From the NCBI GenBank assembly GCA_964642165.1, contig CAZXOC010000024.1, positions 1 to 41,565 of the forward strand: DNA of 41,565 bases, read 5' to 3'. Positions 22,135 through 30,725 of the stretch are shown here, in pieces (position 1 is the stretch's first letter; every line of letters starts with the position of its first letter). The DNA is from CAYRVX01 sp964642165 (GTDB lineage Bacteria > Planctomycetota > Phycisphaerae > SM23-33). Position numbers and translations under genes: made by a program. The notes below the pieces were generated by a model that was given only the letters and a program-made list of their open reading frames with translations, was not told where the DNA came from and did not search any database.

Positions 22135-25100
22135 CTACGGGCGCTGGCGAAGGTACTCGTCGATCTTTTCGGCGGCCTTTCGGCCGGAGCGGATGGCGTG
22201 GACGACGAGGGACGCGCCTTCGGCGAAGTCGCCGGCGGCGAAGACGCCCTCGACGGCGATGGCGCAGTCCCGGACGGCGGCGCGGCCGTCCGGGTCGGCC
22301 TCCACGCCGAGCTGGGCGGCGAGCCGCGGGTCGACCTCGGCGTCGAAGCCGAGCGCCAGCAGCGCCAGGTCGGCGGGCACGGCGAAGCCGCTGCCGGGCT
22401 TCTCTCGCATGACGGGCCCCCGGGTGGAGTCGAACCACTCGACCTGCACGCCCTGGATGCCGGTGATGTGCCCCTGGTCCGCGGCGAACCGCTTGGTCGC
22501 GACGGACCACTGCCGCTCGACGCCGTTGCCGACCGGCTCGCGCGGGGCCGCCAGGTGAACCGGGCGCTTCGACGGCGCGGGCAGGATCTCCAGTTGGTAG
22601 ATCTCCCGGGCGCCCTGGACGCAGGCGAGCTCGACGCAGTCGTTGCCCGTCTCGCCCCCGCCGATGACGGCGACGACCTTGTCCTTGACGCTGATGTACT
22701 CGCCGATCGGTTCGGCCTCGCCGGCGGCGAGGTTCTGCTGGCGGAGGAACTCCATGGCGAAGTGCACGCCGTCCTGGTTGCGGCCGGGCACTTCCAGGTC
22801 TCGCGGCCGGGCGGCGCCCGTCGCCAGCAGCAGGGCGTCGTAGTCCTCCCGGAGCCGGGCGGCGGAGACGTCCTTGCCGACGGTCACGCCGGTGCGGAAC
22901 TCGACGCCCTCGTCGCAGAGCTGCCGCACGCGGCGGTCGACGAGCCGCTTGTCGAGGCGCGAGTCCGGGATGCCGTACCGCAGCAGGCCGCCGATCTCCC
23001 GCTCGCGCTCGAAGACGGTCACGTCGTGCCCGGCGCGGGCGAGCTGCTGGGCGGCGGCGAGAGCGGCCGGGCCGCTGCCGACAATCGCCACGGTTCGGCC
23101 GGTCTTCTCCTCCGCCGGCTCCGGCAGCACCCAACCCTGGCGCCACCCCCGCTCGATGATCTCGCGTTCGATCTGGCGGATCTGGACGGGGTAGGCGCTG
23201 ATGGCCTGCTTGCACTGCTCCTGGCAGGGCGCGGGGCAGATGTGCCCGGTGAACTCGGGGAAGTTGTTGGTTTCGTGGAGGCTCCGGAGGGCCTCTTGCC
23301 AGCGGCCTTCCTCGGCGAGGCGGACCCAGTGGGGGATGTGGCTGGCCAGGGGGCAGCCGGCCTCGCGGCAGCGGGGGTCGGCGCAGTCCATGCACCGCGG
23401 GCTGGAAAGGGCCGTCAGGGCTTGGAGGTACCGGCCGTGGCTCGTCGGGGCGAACGCGTCGACGCGTCGCTCGTAGGCGGCGCGGAACGTCCGCTCGCCC
23501 CGGTGCCACCCGGGCAGGCGGCGGAGGAACTTGAGGCGCTTCGCCAGGCGCATCATCCAGTGCGGGACGGTGAGGCTGTAGGGCAGCTCCCACGGCCCGA
23601 GGCGGGCGGAGGAGTGCACGTAGTGGCGGTAGTGGATGCGGTCGCCGTTGGTGCGGTGGAGGTCGTACTTGCGGCGGTCGCGGGCGTGCTTCTCGGGGCC
23701 GGTCGCCAGTTCGGCGATGAACGGCCCGTCCTTGATGAGCATGGCCTTGGCGAGGTTGTGGACGACCGCGCGGGTGACGGCGTAGTCGTTCGCGGCGCCG
23801 TCCTTCTCGTAGGTCGCCTGGACGCGGTCGGCGTAGCGCCGGGCGTAGTCCAGGCCGCCCCACCGCATGCAATCGTAGGTGCGGATGACGATGTCGCGCT
23901 TGAGGGCCCCGTCGAGGTCGGCGACGGCGTCGATCACGCCGCACGTCACCTCGCGCAGCCGCTCGGCCATCGGGCGGCCCTTGCGCTCGCCGTGGCGGCG
24001 GATGGTGTAGCGGCACTTCTCGTCGAGCGTCTCTTTCCAGCCGGTCCGCCGTGGCGCGCCCTGGAAGAGGCCCCGGTCCACCACCAGCTTGCGCCCCATG
24101 TTGAAGGCCATCAGGTTCTTGCGGAAGTCCACCTTGAGGGTGTCCTGGATGGCCCAGGAGATGGAGCCCATCGACACGGGGATCAGCCCGCGCTGGAAGG
24201 CGAAGCCGATCATCATGATGTTGGCGTAGATCCTCCCGCCGAGGTACTCCTCGCAGATCCGCGAGATGTTGCGGGCGAGGTAGTCCTCCTCGCGCGTGTT
24301 GGCGCGGATGAGCCGCTCCAGCTCGTCGACGTCGAAGTCCTCCTGGCCCATGATGCCGCGGATGGTCAGGACCTTGTCGGTGTTGACGACGGCGGCGGTT
24401 TTCTCGCGGCTGGCGATGCGCGTGCGCCCCTTGGGGTCCATGGCCCGTGCGGCTTCGAGGATGTCGATGCCCAGCAGCAGGTCGGCCTTGCCGTAGGGGA
24501 TGATGGCGGTGATGGGCTGCCCGGCGATGTTGTAGGCGACCTGGCTGACGACCCCGCCGTTGCGGATGGCCAGGCCCTTCTTGTCCAGGAAGATGACGGG
24601 GTAGCCCTGCTTGTGCCCGGCGCGGACGAGGACCTGGGTGGCGACGCCCGCGCCCATGCCGCCGACGCCGGTCAGGCAGCATCGCCACAGCTCGCCCGGG
24701 GGGCGCTTCTGCGGCTCGGGGATCTTGTCCAGCCCCAGCTCGGGCACGCGCGAGCGCGGGGGCTTCTTGCGCAGGATCGTGATGCGCTCGAAGCTGCTGC
24801 ACGCCCCGACGCGCATGCAGGCGCCGTCGTGGACGCAGGTGGACAGCGACGTGTCCATCTTCGTGCCGTAGTCGGTCTCGACGTGCTTGAGCCCGGGGCA
24901 GCCGGTCTGTTCGGCACAGGCCAGGCAGAAGCGGCAGATCTCCTGGTTGATGTTCATGTGGTGGGCGACGGGCACGTAGCCGAGATGGCGGACCTGGGCG
25001 CGCTGTTCGCGCCGGCGGCGGCGCGTCCGCGTGATGCCGCACTCCTTGTCCGCGATGATCACCTTCACCCCGTCGGCGAGGAACGTCTCCTCCAGCAGGT

Positions 25101-26877
25101 GATGATAGGGCTTGCGCTTCGACGGGTCGGCGCGGGCGACCACCACGCTCTCGGCGTCGGGCGCCATCCCGCGGACGATCTCCTCGATGTCCTGCCGCGG
25201 CGTGGGGTTGCCCAGGATGTCGAACGCCACGCCCGGGGTGGGCTGGTGGCCCGTCATCCCCGTCGTCGAGTTGTCCAGGATGATGAAGGTGATGTCCTGG
25301 CCGATCTTGATGGCTTGGCTGATGGCGATCTGCCCGGAGTGGAAGAAGGTCGAGTCGCCCATGAAGACGACTTCCTTGTTGGTGATGAACGGGTCGACGC
25401 CGCTGCCCGTGCCGGCGCCGAGCCCCATGCCGCTGTAGTCGTGCATCAGCGGCGAGGTCGGCGGAAACATGAGCATCGTGTAGCAGCCCGTGTCGCCGTG
25501 GAACATCAGGTCGACGGGCTCGCACTCGTGGACCCGGCGCATGTAGTTGGGGTCCGCGAAGCGCTCCTTGATCTCCAGGCAGACGGTCGCCGAGTCGCGG
25601 TGCGGGCAGCCGGGGCAGAACGTCGGCAGGCGCGGCGGCATCGTCGCCAGGCTGCCTTCCGCCGTCGAGTCGATCGTCTCCAGCTCGCGGTCCAGGGCCT
25701 CGTACTCCGCCGGCACGCGAACCTGCGCGCCGGGGCCCTGCACCTCCTTCAGCAGCGGCGCCAGGCGGGCGATCAGAATCGACGGGTGCAGCCCGCGGAT
25801 CTCCGGCAGGCCCTTCAGGCCGTTCGGGAAGCGCTTGCCCCAGACCTCCACGTTGCCGGTGTCGCGGCCTTCCTGGCGCTCGCGAGCGACGACCTCGTGG
25901 ATCTGCTCCTCCATGAAGCTGCGCCGCTCCTCCACGACGACGATCCGCTCGCACTGGCGGGCCAGGCGGCGGACCAGCCGCGGGTCCACCGGATAGCTCA
26001 TGCCGAGCTTCAGGAGCGGGTAGCGCCCGAGCTGGCCCATCTCGTGAAGGGCCTGGCTGAGGTACCCGTGCGCCAGCCCGCTCGTGACGAAACCGACCGG
26101 CCGGCGCTTGTCCGCGGGGTAGTCGATGCGGTTGAGCCCAAGCTCCCGCGCCACGACGATCGCTCGCTCGAACCGCTCGGCGTACGCCTCCTCCTGCCAC
26201 CACGTCCTCGGCGGCAGCAGCACGCGCTTGTCCAGCGGGATCGACGCCGTCTCCAGGTCGAGCTTGTGGAGCGTGTTGAGGGCGGGGAACTGGTTCGGGC
26301 GGCACTGGACCGTCCCGCCGCCGTCGGCCAGGTTGGTCGTCAGGATGAAGCCCGCCAGCAACTCGGCGCGCCGGGAGACCTTGAACGACAGGTCGACGAA
26401 GTCCTTGACCTCCTGGACGTTGCTCGGCTCGACGACGGGGATGAACAGATGGCGGGAGATGAAGCGGCTGTCGGAGGGCACCTGGGTGGAGTCGCTCCAG
26501 GGGTCGTCGCCGTAGACGACGATCGCCCCGCCCTCGGGGTGGGCCCCCGCCAGGCTCGCCAGGGCCAGCCCGTCGGCGGCCACGTGCACGCCCACGCTCT
26601 TCATCACGACCATCGCGCGGATTGGCAGCGTCTGCGTGCCGTTCAGCGACGCCGCCGCCAGGGCCTCGTTGTTGTTGATCACCGCGCGGATGCCCTTGTC
26701 GCGCAGCAGGTCCCCGACGGCGGCGAAGGCGTCGAAAAAGCCCGCGATCGGGCTGCCCGGGTACCCGCCGAGGTAGTGCACGCCGCCCTCGGTCTCCAGG
26801 GCACCCTTCAACATCGCCTCGTTGCCGGTGAAGATCTGCGGGCCGTCTTCGGTCAGGAATCGCGGCTCAACGCTCAT
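22135..26877 (-). CDS. Indolepyruvate:ferredoxin oxidoreductase fused to a GltD-like NAD(P)H oxidoreductase
   Basis: One uninterrupted ORF of 1580 residues. Residues about 20-400: alpha/pyrimidine domain (G-G-Y-P-G-S-P-I-A-G-F, N-N-N-E-A-L-A-A-A). About 419-600: TPP-binding domain (C-P-G-C-P-H-R-D-S, then G-D-S-T-F-F-H-S-G with L-D-N-S-T-T-G-M-T-G). About 640-690: Fe-S region (C-R-F-C-L-A-C, C-P-G-L, C-V-H-D-G-A-C). About 736-900: gamma domain (G-V-G-G-M-G-A-G). Then from about 1130 a GltD-like module: R-C-M-D-C-A-D-P-R-C with G-C-P-L, H-I-C-P-A-P-C-Q-E-Q-C, FAD motif V-G-S-G-P-A-A-L (about 1262), and NAD(P) motif G-G-G-E-T-G-N-D (about 1397). Electrons from 2-oxoacid (aryl-pyruvate) oxidation could pass straight to NAD(P)+, or in reverse. 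Start ATG at 26877. Confidence 0.88.
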   Translation of the reverse strand: MSVEPRFLTEDGPQIFTGNEAMLKGALETEGGVHYLGGYPGSPIAGFFDAFAAVGDLLRDKGIRAVINNNEALAAASLNGTQTLPIRAMVVMKSVGVHVAADGLALASLAGAHPEGGAIVVYGDDPWSDSTQVPSDSRFISRHLFIPVVEPSNVQEVKDFVDLSFKVSRRAELLAGFILTTNLADGGGTVQCRPNQFPALNTLHKLDLETASIPLDKRVLLPPRTWWQEEAYAERFERAIVVARELGLNRIDYPADKRRPVGFVTSGLAHGYLSQALHEMGQLGRYPLLKLGMSYPVDPRLVRRLARQCERIVVVEERRSFMEEQIHEVVARERQEGRDTGNVEVWGKRFPNGLKGLPEIRGLHPSILIARLAPLLKEVQGPGAQVRVPAEYEALDRELETIDSTAEGSLATMPPRLPTFCPGCPHRDSATVCLEIKERFADPNYMRRVHECEPVDLMFHGDTGCYTMLMFPPTSPLMHDYSGMGLGAGTGSGVDPFITNKEVVFMGDSTFFHSGQIAISQAIKIGQDITFIILDNSTTGMTGHQPTPGVAFDILGNPTPRQDIEEIVRGMAPDAESVVVARADPSKRKPYHHLLEETFLADGVKVIIADKECGITRTRRRRREQRAQVRHLGYVPVAHHMNINQEICRFCLACAEQTGCPGLKHVETDYGTKMDTSLSTCVHDGACMRVGACSSFERITILRKKPPRSRVPELGLDKIPEPQKRPPGELWRCCLTGVGGMGAGVATQVLVRAGHKQGYPVIFLDKKGLAIRNGGVVSQVAYNIAGQPITAIIPYGKADLLLGIDILEAARAMDPKGRTRIASREKTAAVVNTDKVLTIRGIMGQEDFDVDELERLIRANTREEDYLARNISRICEEYLGGRIYANIMMIGFAFQRGLIPVSMGSISWAIQDTLKVDFRKNLMAFNMGRKLVVDRGLFQGAPRRTGWKETLDEKCRYTIRRHGERKGRPMAERLREVTCGVIDAVADLDGALKRDIVIRTYDCMRWGGLDYARRYADRVQATYEKDGAANDYAVTRAVVHNLAKAMLIKDGPFIAELATGPEKHARDRRKYDLHRTNGDRIHYRHYVHSSARLGPWELPYSLTVPHWMMRLAKRLKFLRRLPGWHRGERTFRAAYERRVDAFAPTSHGRYLQALTALSSPRCMDCADPRCREAGCPLASHIPHWVRLAEEGRWQEALRSLHETNNFPEFTGHICPAPCQEQCKQAISAYPVQIRQIEREIIERGWRQGWVLPEPAEEKTGRTVAIVGSGPAALAAAQQLARAGHDVTVFEREREIGGLLRYGIPDSRLDKRLVDRRVRQLCDEGVEFRTGVTVGKDVSAARLREDYDALLLATGAARPRDLEVPGRNQDGVHFAMEFLRQQNLAAGEAEPIGEYISVKDKVVAVIGGGETGNDCVELACVQGAREIYQLEILPAPSKRPVHLAAPREPVGNGVERQWSVATKRFAADQGHITGIQGVQVEWFDSTRGPVMREKPGSGFAVPADLALLALGFDAEVDPRLAAQLGVEADPDGRAAVRDCAIAVEGVFAAGDFAEGASLVVHAIRSGRKAAEKIDEYLRQRP

Positions 26878-27196
26878 AACCCGCCATTGTAGGCAGCATT
26901 TCCAATCCGCCAAAGGCTTTTTCGCCCCCCCACGACCCCGCCGGAAGCGGGGCCTTCGCTTTGCGTCGGCCGGCCGGGGACGGTAGACTCGCACGCGACG
27001 TCCCGGCATCCACGGCACCGGGCGAAAGAGGACGACCCATAAACGGCTCGTGCGCGCAGCTCCGCACCGCGGCGGGACAACTCGCCCCGGCCATCGACCT
27101 GCTCGCCCCCGAGCACGTCGCCCGGTGGCGGCCGACGCCCGCGTACCGCAACATGCGCGTCCGCCGGATCGTCCCGAGGCGAGCCGAGGCACGGCG
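26878..27196. other. Divergent intergenic region before the fusion gene and the acetyltransferase
   Basis: About 320 bp. The minus-strand promoter candidate sits almost on the ATG of the fusion gene (separate entry). The plus side contains an open frame ending at 27200 that overlaps the acetyltransferase start (ATGA) and could be a small gene with a non-standard start. Nothing else recognised. Confidence 0.45.
26886..26913 (-). promoter_or_regulatory. Promoter candidate implying a leaderless fusion-gene mRNA
   Basis: On the minus strand TTGGCG (26908-26913), 16-nt spacer, TACAAT (26886-26891). The expected transcription start is about 26879, within 2 nt of the ATG at 26877. The absence of a good Shine-Dalgarno at the proper place agrees with leaderless initiation. 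Confidence 0.5.
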
Positions 27197-27200
27197 ATGA
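27039..27200 (+). CDS. Possible small ORF with non-canonical start, coupled to the acetyltransferase
   Basis: Fifty-three codons from an ATA at 27039 to TGA at 27198-27200. An AAAGAGGA sits 6 nt before the ATA, and the stop overlaps the acetyltransferase ATG. The translation (around A-I-D-L-L-A-P-E-H-V and P-A-Y-R-N-M-R-V-R-R) has a more protein-like composition than the usual high-GC shadows. ATA starts are very rare, so a TTG at 26961 or a non-coding region are alternatives. No family recognised. Confidence 0.2.
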   Translation: MNGSCAQLRTAAGQLAPAIDLLAPEHVARWRPTPAYRNMRVRRIVPRRAEARR

Positions 27201-27958
27201 TCGACTACCTCATGATGGACGAGAGCCGCCTGTTGTGCCGGTGCTTGCACGACGGGCCGGTGCCGCTGGAAGAGGCCGGTTCGCCCGAAGGCCGCCCGCT
27301 CGCGGTGGAGTCCGAGGCGCACCTGCCCCCGGGCACGGTCGGGCGGTTTCTGCGGGCCGTCTGCCGGACCTACGGCTCGTGCGGCGTGCTGGCCGTCGAC
27401 GGCGACGCCGTGGTCGGCAAGGTCCGGTTCTACCCGCAGGAGATCGCCGAGCGGTTCTATCCCGCCCTGTGCCTCCAGGCACCGGAACGCATGCGCGTCC
27501 TGGCCACGTTCGACCCCAAGGCGCTGCCCCCCAAGGACGCGCTGCGGGAGAAGGCCCTGTTTATCTGCTGCTTCCAGTTGGTTCACGACTACAAGGCGGC
27601 GGCCGAGGGCCGGCCCACCGACGTGCCCAGCTATTTCGGGCGCGGCCTCGCCACGAACATGCTCCGGACGCTCATCGACTGGGCACGCGCCGAGGGCTGG
27701 GACGAGCTCCGCGCCGAGGCCGTCGAGCACATCCGGCCGCTGATGATGTGGTCGGGTCGGCTCAGCATCGAGCGGTACCGCAAGCTCGGCTTCCAGGGCG
27801 CCGCCTCGCCGAGCAAGCAAGTCGAGGGCGCGATCCACCAGCGAAGAGGCTACCACGGCGAGGCGATGCGGAAGATGTGGGAGCCCTATGCCCACGTGTC
27901 CGACGCCGAGGCCACGCGGGTGTACGACGTATCGCTGTCCCTGGCAAGCGGCGGCTGA
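27197..27958 (+). CDS. GNAT-family N-acetyltransferase
   Basis: 253 residues. The central part has the GNAT pattern: a strand with a self/cofactor beta-bulge (C-G-V-L-A-V-D-G-D-A-V-V-G-K-V-R-F), then the pyrophosphate-loop region G-R-G-L-A-T-N-M-L-R-T-L-I-D-W-A (R-G-x-G-x-A variant) and the late R-Y-R-K-L-G-F motif. Acetyl-CoA is the expected donor; the acceptor is unknown. A long insertion (about residues 85-145) between the first strands and the loop is unusual. ATG at 27197 begins the conserved part; the frame is open further upstream, but that part is Arg/Pro-rich. Possibly transcribed with the small ORF just before it. Confidence 0.75.
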   Translation: MIDYLMMDESRLLCRCLHDGPVPLEEAGSPEGRPLAVESEAHLPPGTVGRFLRAVCRTYGSCGVLAVDGDAVVGKVRFYPQEIAERFYPALCLQAPERMRVLATFDPKALPPKDALREKALFICCFQLVHDYKAAAEGRPTDVPSYFGRGLATNMLRTLIDWARAEGWDELRAEAVEHIRPLMMWSGRLSIERYRKLGFQGAASPSKQVEGAIHQRRGYHGEAMRKMWEPYAHVSDAEATRVYDVSLSLASGG

Positions 27959-27979
27959 CGGGGGGCGCGGCGGGCCAAC

Positions 27980-28055
27980 GGGGAACTGGGAACCAGGAGC
28001 CGGGAATCGGGAACCAGGAACGGGGAATCGGGGAGCGGGGATCGAGGGCCGGGGA
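27980..28055. repeat. Degenerate short tandem repeat (GGGAATC/GGGAACC type)
   Basis: About ten units of 7-8 nt built on GGGAA(C/T)C and GGGGATC, with longer GGGAACCAGGA(G/A) variants, between the convergent ends of the acetyltransferase and the VIT/VWA gene. It ends exactly at the stop codon of the latter. Confidence 0.7.
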
Positions 28056-30572
28056 TCAGAACTCGACCTCGCCGATCTTGAGTGTCTCCTTCTTCGTCCG
28101 CAGGCGGCGGATGATGGCCTTGTGCTGCTCGTTGGCACGGCCGTAGTTCGTGAAGATGTCCACCTGGAGCGTCACCGCCCCGAGCAGCCGGGCGGCGCTG
28201 GTGCCGAAGTAGTTGACGTGCACCTGGAAGACGCCGCTGGGGGCCTTGCGGAGGACGTACTCCTCCGGGCCGTAGCCGCGGGTGAAGTCGCGGCTGATGC
28301 GCCCGCCGATGGTGCTGCGGTTGTGGCTGTAGTAGACCTTCTCGCCGGACGGCTCGGTGACGTGGAGGTCGATGTCGGTCATGTCGGCGTCCCAGGTCAG
28401 GACGACGCGGCAGTCCACGTCGAGCAGCTTGACCAGCCGCGGATCGACGCGGAGCTTCGCCACGTCCACGCCCGCGGCCTGGGCCCGGGGAATCAGGCGG
28501 TTCAGCTCCATCAGGGCGACGGCCTCGACCTCGCCGAAGCGCTCGTCCCAGGGCTTCATGACGACCTCGTGCAGCAGCTCGATCGCGCGGGCGTACTGCT
28601 CGCGGCGGGCGAGCACGAGGGCCAGGTCGCGGTAGCTCTGCGGCTCTTCCGGGCGCATTTCGAGGGCTCTCTCGAAGAGCAGGACAGCCGGCTCGAGGAA
28701 CCGCCACTGCGCGAGCTTGTGGGCCAGCACGCGGACGAGGGCGGCGTTGTCGAGCTCCATCTCGGCGACGTTGGAGAGGACCTGCACGGCCAGGTCCTCC
28801 TCCCCGGCGGCGCGGAAGAACTCCGCGCAGTCCAGGAAGAACGCCGGGCTCGTGCCGTGCCGCTCGCGCTGCGCCATGTAGACGGCGAATCGCTCGCCGG
28901 GGGCGGCCCGCCTCAGGGCGGCGAGGTAGGGCGTCTTGGGATCCCAGGCCTTGATCAGCACGCCGGGTTGGCCGCGGCGGGTGGTTTCCCCGCCGGCGGG
29001 CACGTCGGCCGGCGCCGGGGTCTCCGGGGTCCCCGGCTCGGGCGGGCGGCCGGGCGGCCGCGCCGGCCGGGCGAGCGCGGGGGTCGCCAACGGCACGGCT
29101 TCCTCGGCGGCGGCCTTCGCGGGGTCGTACTTGAAGTCCTTGGGGTACTTGAATTGCTTCTCCCACCACGCCACGCGGTCGCGCCACAGGGCCAGCACCT
29201 TGTCGATCTTGGCGGCGCGCTGCCGCTTGCGCTGCATCCCGATCGTGTCCATTCGCCGCTGGTACTCGGCGTGCATCTTCGCCAGCGACTTCGGCGGGGC
29301 GATGCGGTGCTCGAGGTACTGCTCCAGGCTCTCCAGCACCAGCAGGCTCGTCCCCGGCGTGACGATCGAGTACTCCCTGCCGACGGCCGTGATGGCCTTC
29401 GCGTTGCGCTTCGGGAAGATGCTCAACTCGTCCACCTTCCTCTGCGCCCAGAAGCGCCGCAGCAGGTCCCCCTCGACGGCCTCGGAGCGGGCGACCTTGA
29501 ACTTCGAGCGCGTCAGCACCTTGCCGGCCGTGCCGTAGTTCAGCGTGACGTGTGCCTCGTCGCCCGTGAGCTTGCCGACCAGCGCGAATCGCCCGTGGAC
29601 CGGGCGCGTCCTGCTCGGGTAGGTCTCCTCCACCTTCGCGCCCGCCGTCCAGGCCGACAGGAACGCGAACGCCGGGCCGCCGACGCTGTTCAGGACCGCC
29701 GCGTCCTCCAGGCGGCTCAGGTTGTAGTACTCGCCGCCGGTCTTCATGGCGAGGTAGCGCAGGAAGGGGTGGTTCGCCGTCGCGTCGGCGCTGAAGACGT
29801 ACACGGGGCGGGCGAGGTCGGTGGGATCCTCCGGGCCGAAGTTGCTCAGCCCGTCGGTAAACAGGAAGTAGAAATCGGGCTTGGGCGCCCCGGGCGGCGG
29901 GGAGATGGCCGCCATCTGCGTCCCGCCGTCATACGCCATCTCCCGGAGCGTCCGGAGCAGGTCCTGGCGGTACTTCACGTTCGGCCGGCGGACGTTGAGG
30001 TTGTTCCACTCGAACCGCCGGGGCGCTTCGGCGCGGTTGCGGAAGACCACGAGGTCCACGGGGAAGCCCACCCACTTCGTCGAGTNNNNNNNNNNNNNNN
30101 NNNNNNNNNNNNNNNNNNNNNNNNNNNNNNNNNNNNNNNNNNNNNNNNNNNNNNNNNNNNNNNNNNNNNNNNNNNNNNNNNNNNNTTGTTGCCCTTGACC
30201 CACTCGACCAGCCCGGGGTCGACGCCCTGGCGGACGATCTTCTCGAAGACCTGCCGGGCGCGGGGCCGGTCGACCACCACGCCGTCGATGAGCTTGCCCT
30301 GGATGTCCAGGGCGTAGCCGCTGACGGTGGCGCCCTCGGGGAGGGGGAAGACCAGCTCGCCCGCCAGCGCGCGGCCGTGCGGGTTGCGGAAGGTCATCGT
30401 CGTCCGCGTCTCGGCGAGGTACCCGAGGATGCGGACCTTCGTGTCCAGCAGGGCGAGTTGGAGCGGTTCGGACCTCTCGCCGACCTTCACCATCAGCGCG
30501 GGGGGGCCCTGCCGGGCGCCCGCCGCGGCCGTCACGACCAGGATCACAAGGCACGTCGCTGTCCGTTTCATT
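28056..30572 (-). CDS. Secreted VIT / von Willebrand A / TPR / DUF2135 protein (interrupted by an assembly gap)
   Basis: The start at 30572 has GGGAG upstream and a signal peptide (A-T-C-L-V-I-L-V-V-T-A-A-A-G-A). A VIT domain follows (M-T-F-R-N-P, L-V-F-P-L-P-E-G-A-T-V-S-G-Y). After the gap comes the second half of a VWA domain (V-D-L-V-V-F-R-N, Y-D-G-G-T-Q, F-L-F-T-D-G-L-S-N); its D-x-S-x-S metal site must lie in the gap. A long charged helical region and Pro-rich linker lead to TPR-like helices (A-E-F-F-R-A-A-G-E-E-D-L-A, Y-R-D-L-A-L-V-L-A). A C-terminal DUF2135 domain ends it (D-I-D-L-H-V-T-E-P-S-G-E-K, Y-Y-S-H-N). Such proteins are exported in Planctomycetota and Bacteroidota; function unknown, likely adhesion or extracellular protein interaction. 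The frames across the gap differ only because 100 N is arbitrary. Confidence 0.82.
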   Translation of the reverse strand, partial: NETDSDVPCDPGRDGRGGRPAGPPRADGEGRREVRTAPTRPAGHEGPHPRVPRRDADDDDLPQPARPRAGGRAGLPPPRGRHRQRLRPGHPGQAHRRRGGRPAPRPAGLREDRPPGRRPRAGRVGQGQQXXXXXXXXXXXXXXXXXXXXXXXXXXXXXXXXXXSTKWVGFPVDLVVFRNRAEAPRRFEWNNLNVRRPNVKYRQDLLRTLREMAYDGGTQMAAISPPPGAPKPDFYFLFTDGLSNFGPEDPTDLARPVYVFSADATANHPFLRYLAMKTGGEYYNLSRLEDAAVLNSVGGPAFAFLSAWTAGAKVEETYPSRTRPVHGRFALVGKLTGDEAHVTLNYGTAGKVLTRSKFKVARSEAVEGDLLRRFWAQRKVDELSIFPKRNAKAITAVGREYSIVTPGTSLLVLESLEQYLEHRIAPPKSLAKMHAEYQRRMDTIGMQRKRQRAAKIDKVLALWRDRVAWWEKQFKYPKDFKYDPAKAAAEEAVPLATPALARPARPPGRPPEPGTPETPAPADVPAGGETTRRGQPGVLIKAWDPKTPYLAALRRAAPGERFAVYMAQRERHGTSPAFFLDCAEFFRAAGEEDLAVQVLSNVAEMELDNAALVRVLAHKLAQWRFLEPAVLLFERALEMRPEEPQSYRDLALVLARREQYARAIELLHEVVMKPWDERFGEVEAVALMELNRLIPRAQAAGVDVAKLRVDPRLVKLLDVDCRVVLTWDADMTDIDLHVTEPSGEKVYYSHNRSTIGGRISRDFTRGYGPEEYVLRKAPSGVFQVHVNYFGTSAARLLGAVTLQVDIFTNYGRANEQHKAIIRRLRTKKETLKIGEVEF
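30086..30185. other. Assembly gap (100 N)
   Basis: Exactly 100 N inside the VIT/VWA gene. The protein before it ends at V-E-W-V-K-G-N (end of VIT) and resumes in mid-VWA, so far more than 33 codons are probably missing. Confidence 0.98.
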
Positions 30573-30725
30573 GGGGTCTCCCGCCGTCTGCGAGGTCGCC
30601 TACCACTACACCGCGGTGCGGTTCCGCGCGTGCCCGCCGGCGCGGCTTGGGGTTCTTCTGCACGTCCGGACCACCACCTTGTTCTGACGCCCCGCGCCGG
30701 GCCGGGTTCCCTCACGGCTTTGCTG

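Noticed and set aside
22198..26892. 1564-codon plus-strand ORF opposite the IOR-GltD fusion
   Set aside because: Composition (Val/Asp/Gly/Leu/Arg-rich, no motif) is typical of the antisense frame of a GC-rich gene; the minus strand carries all recognised motifs.
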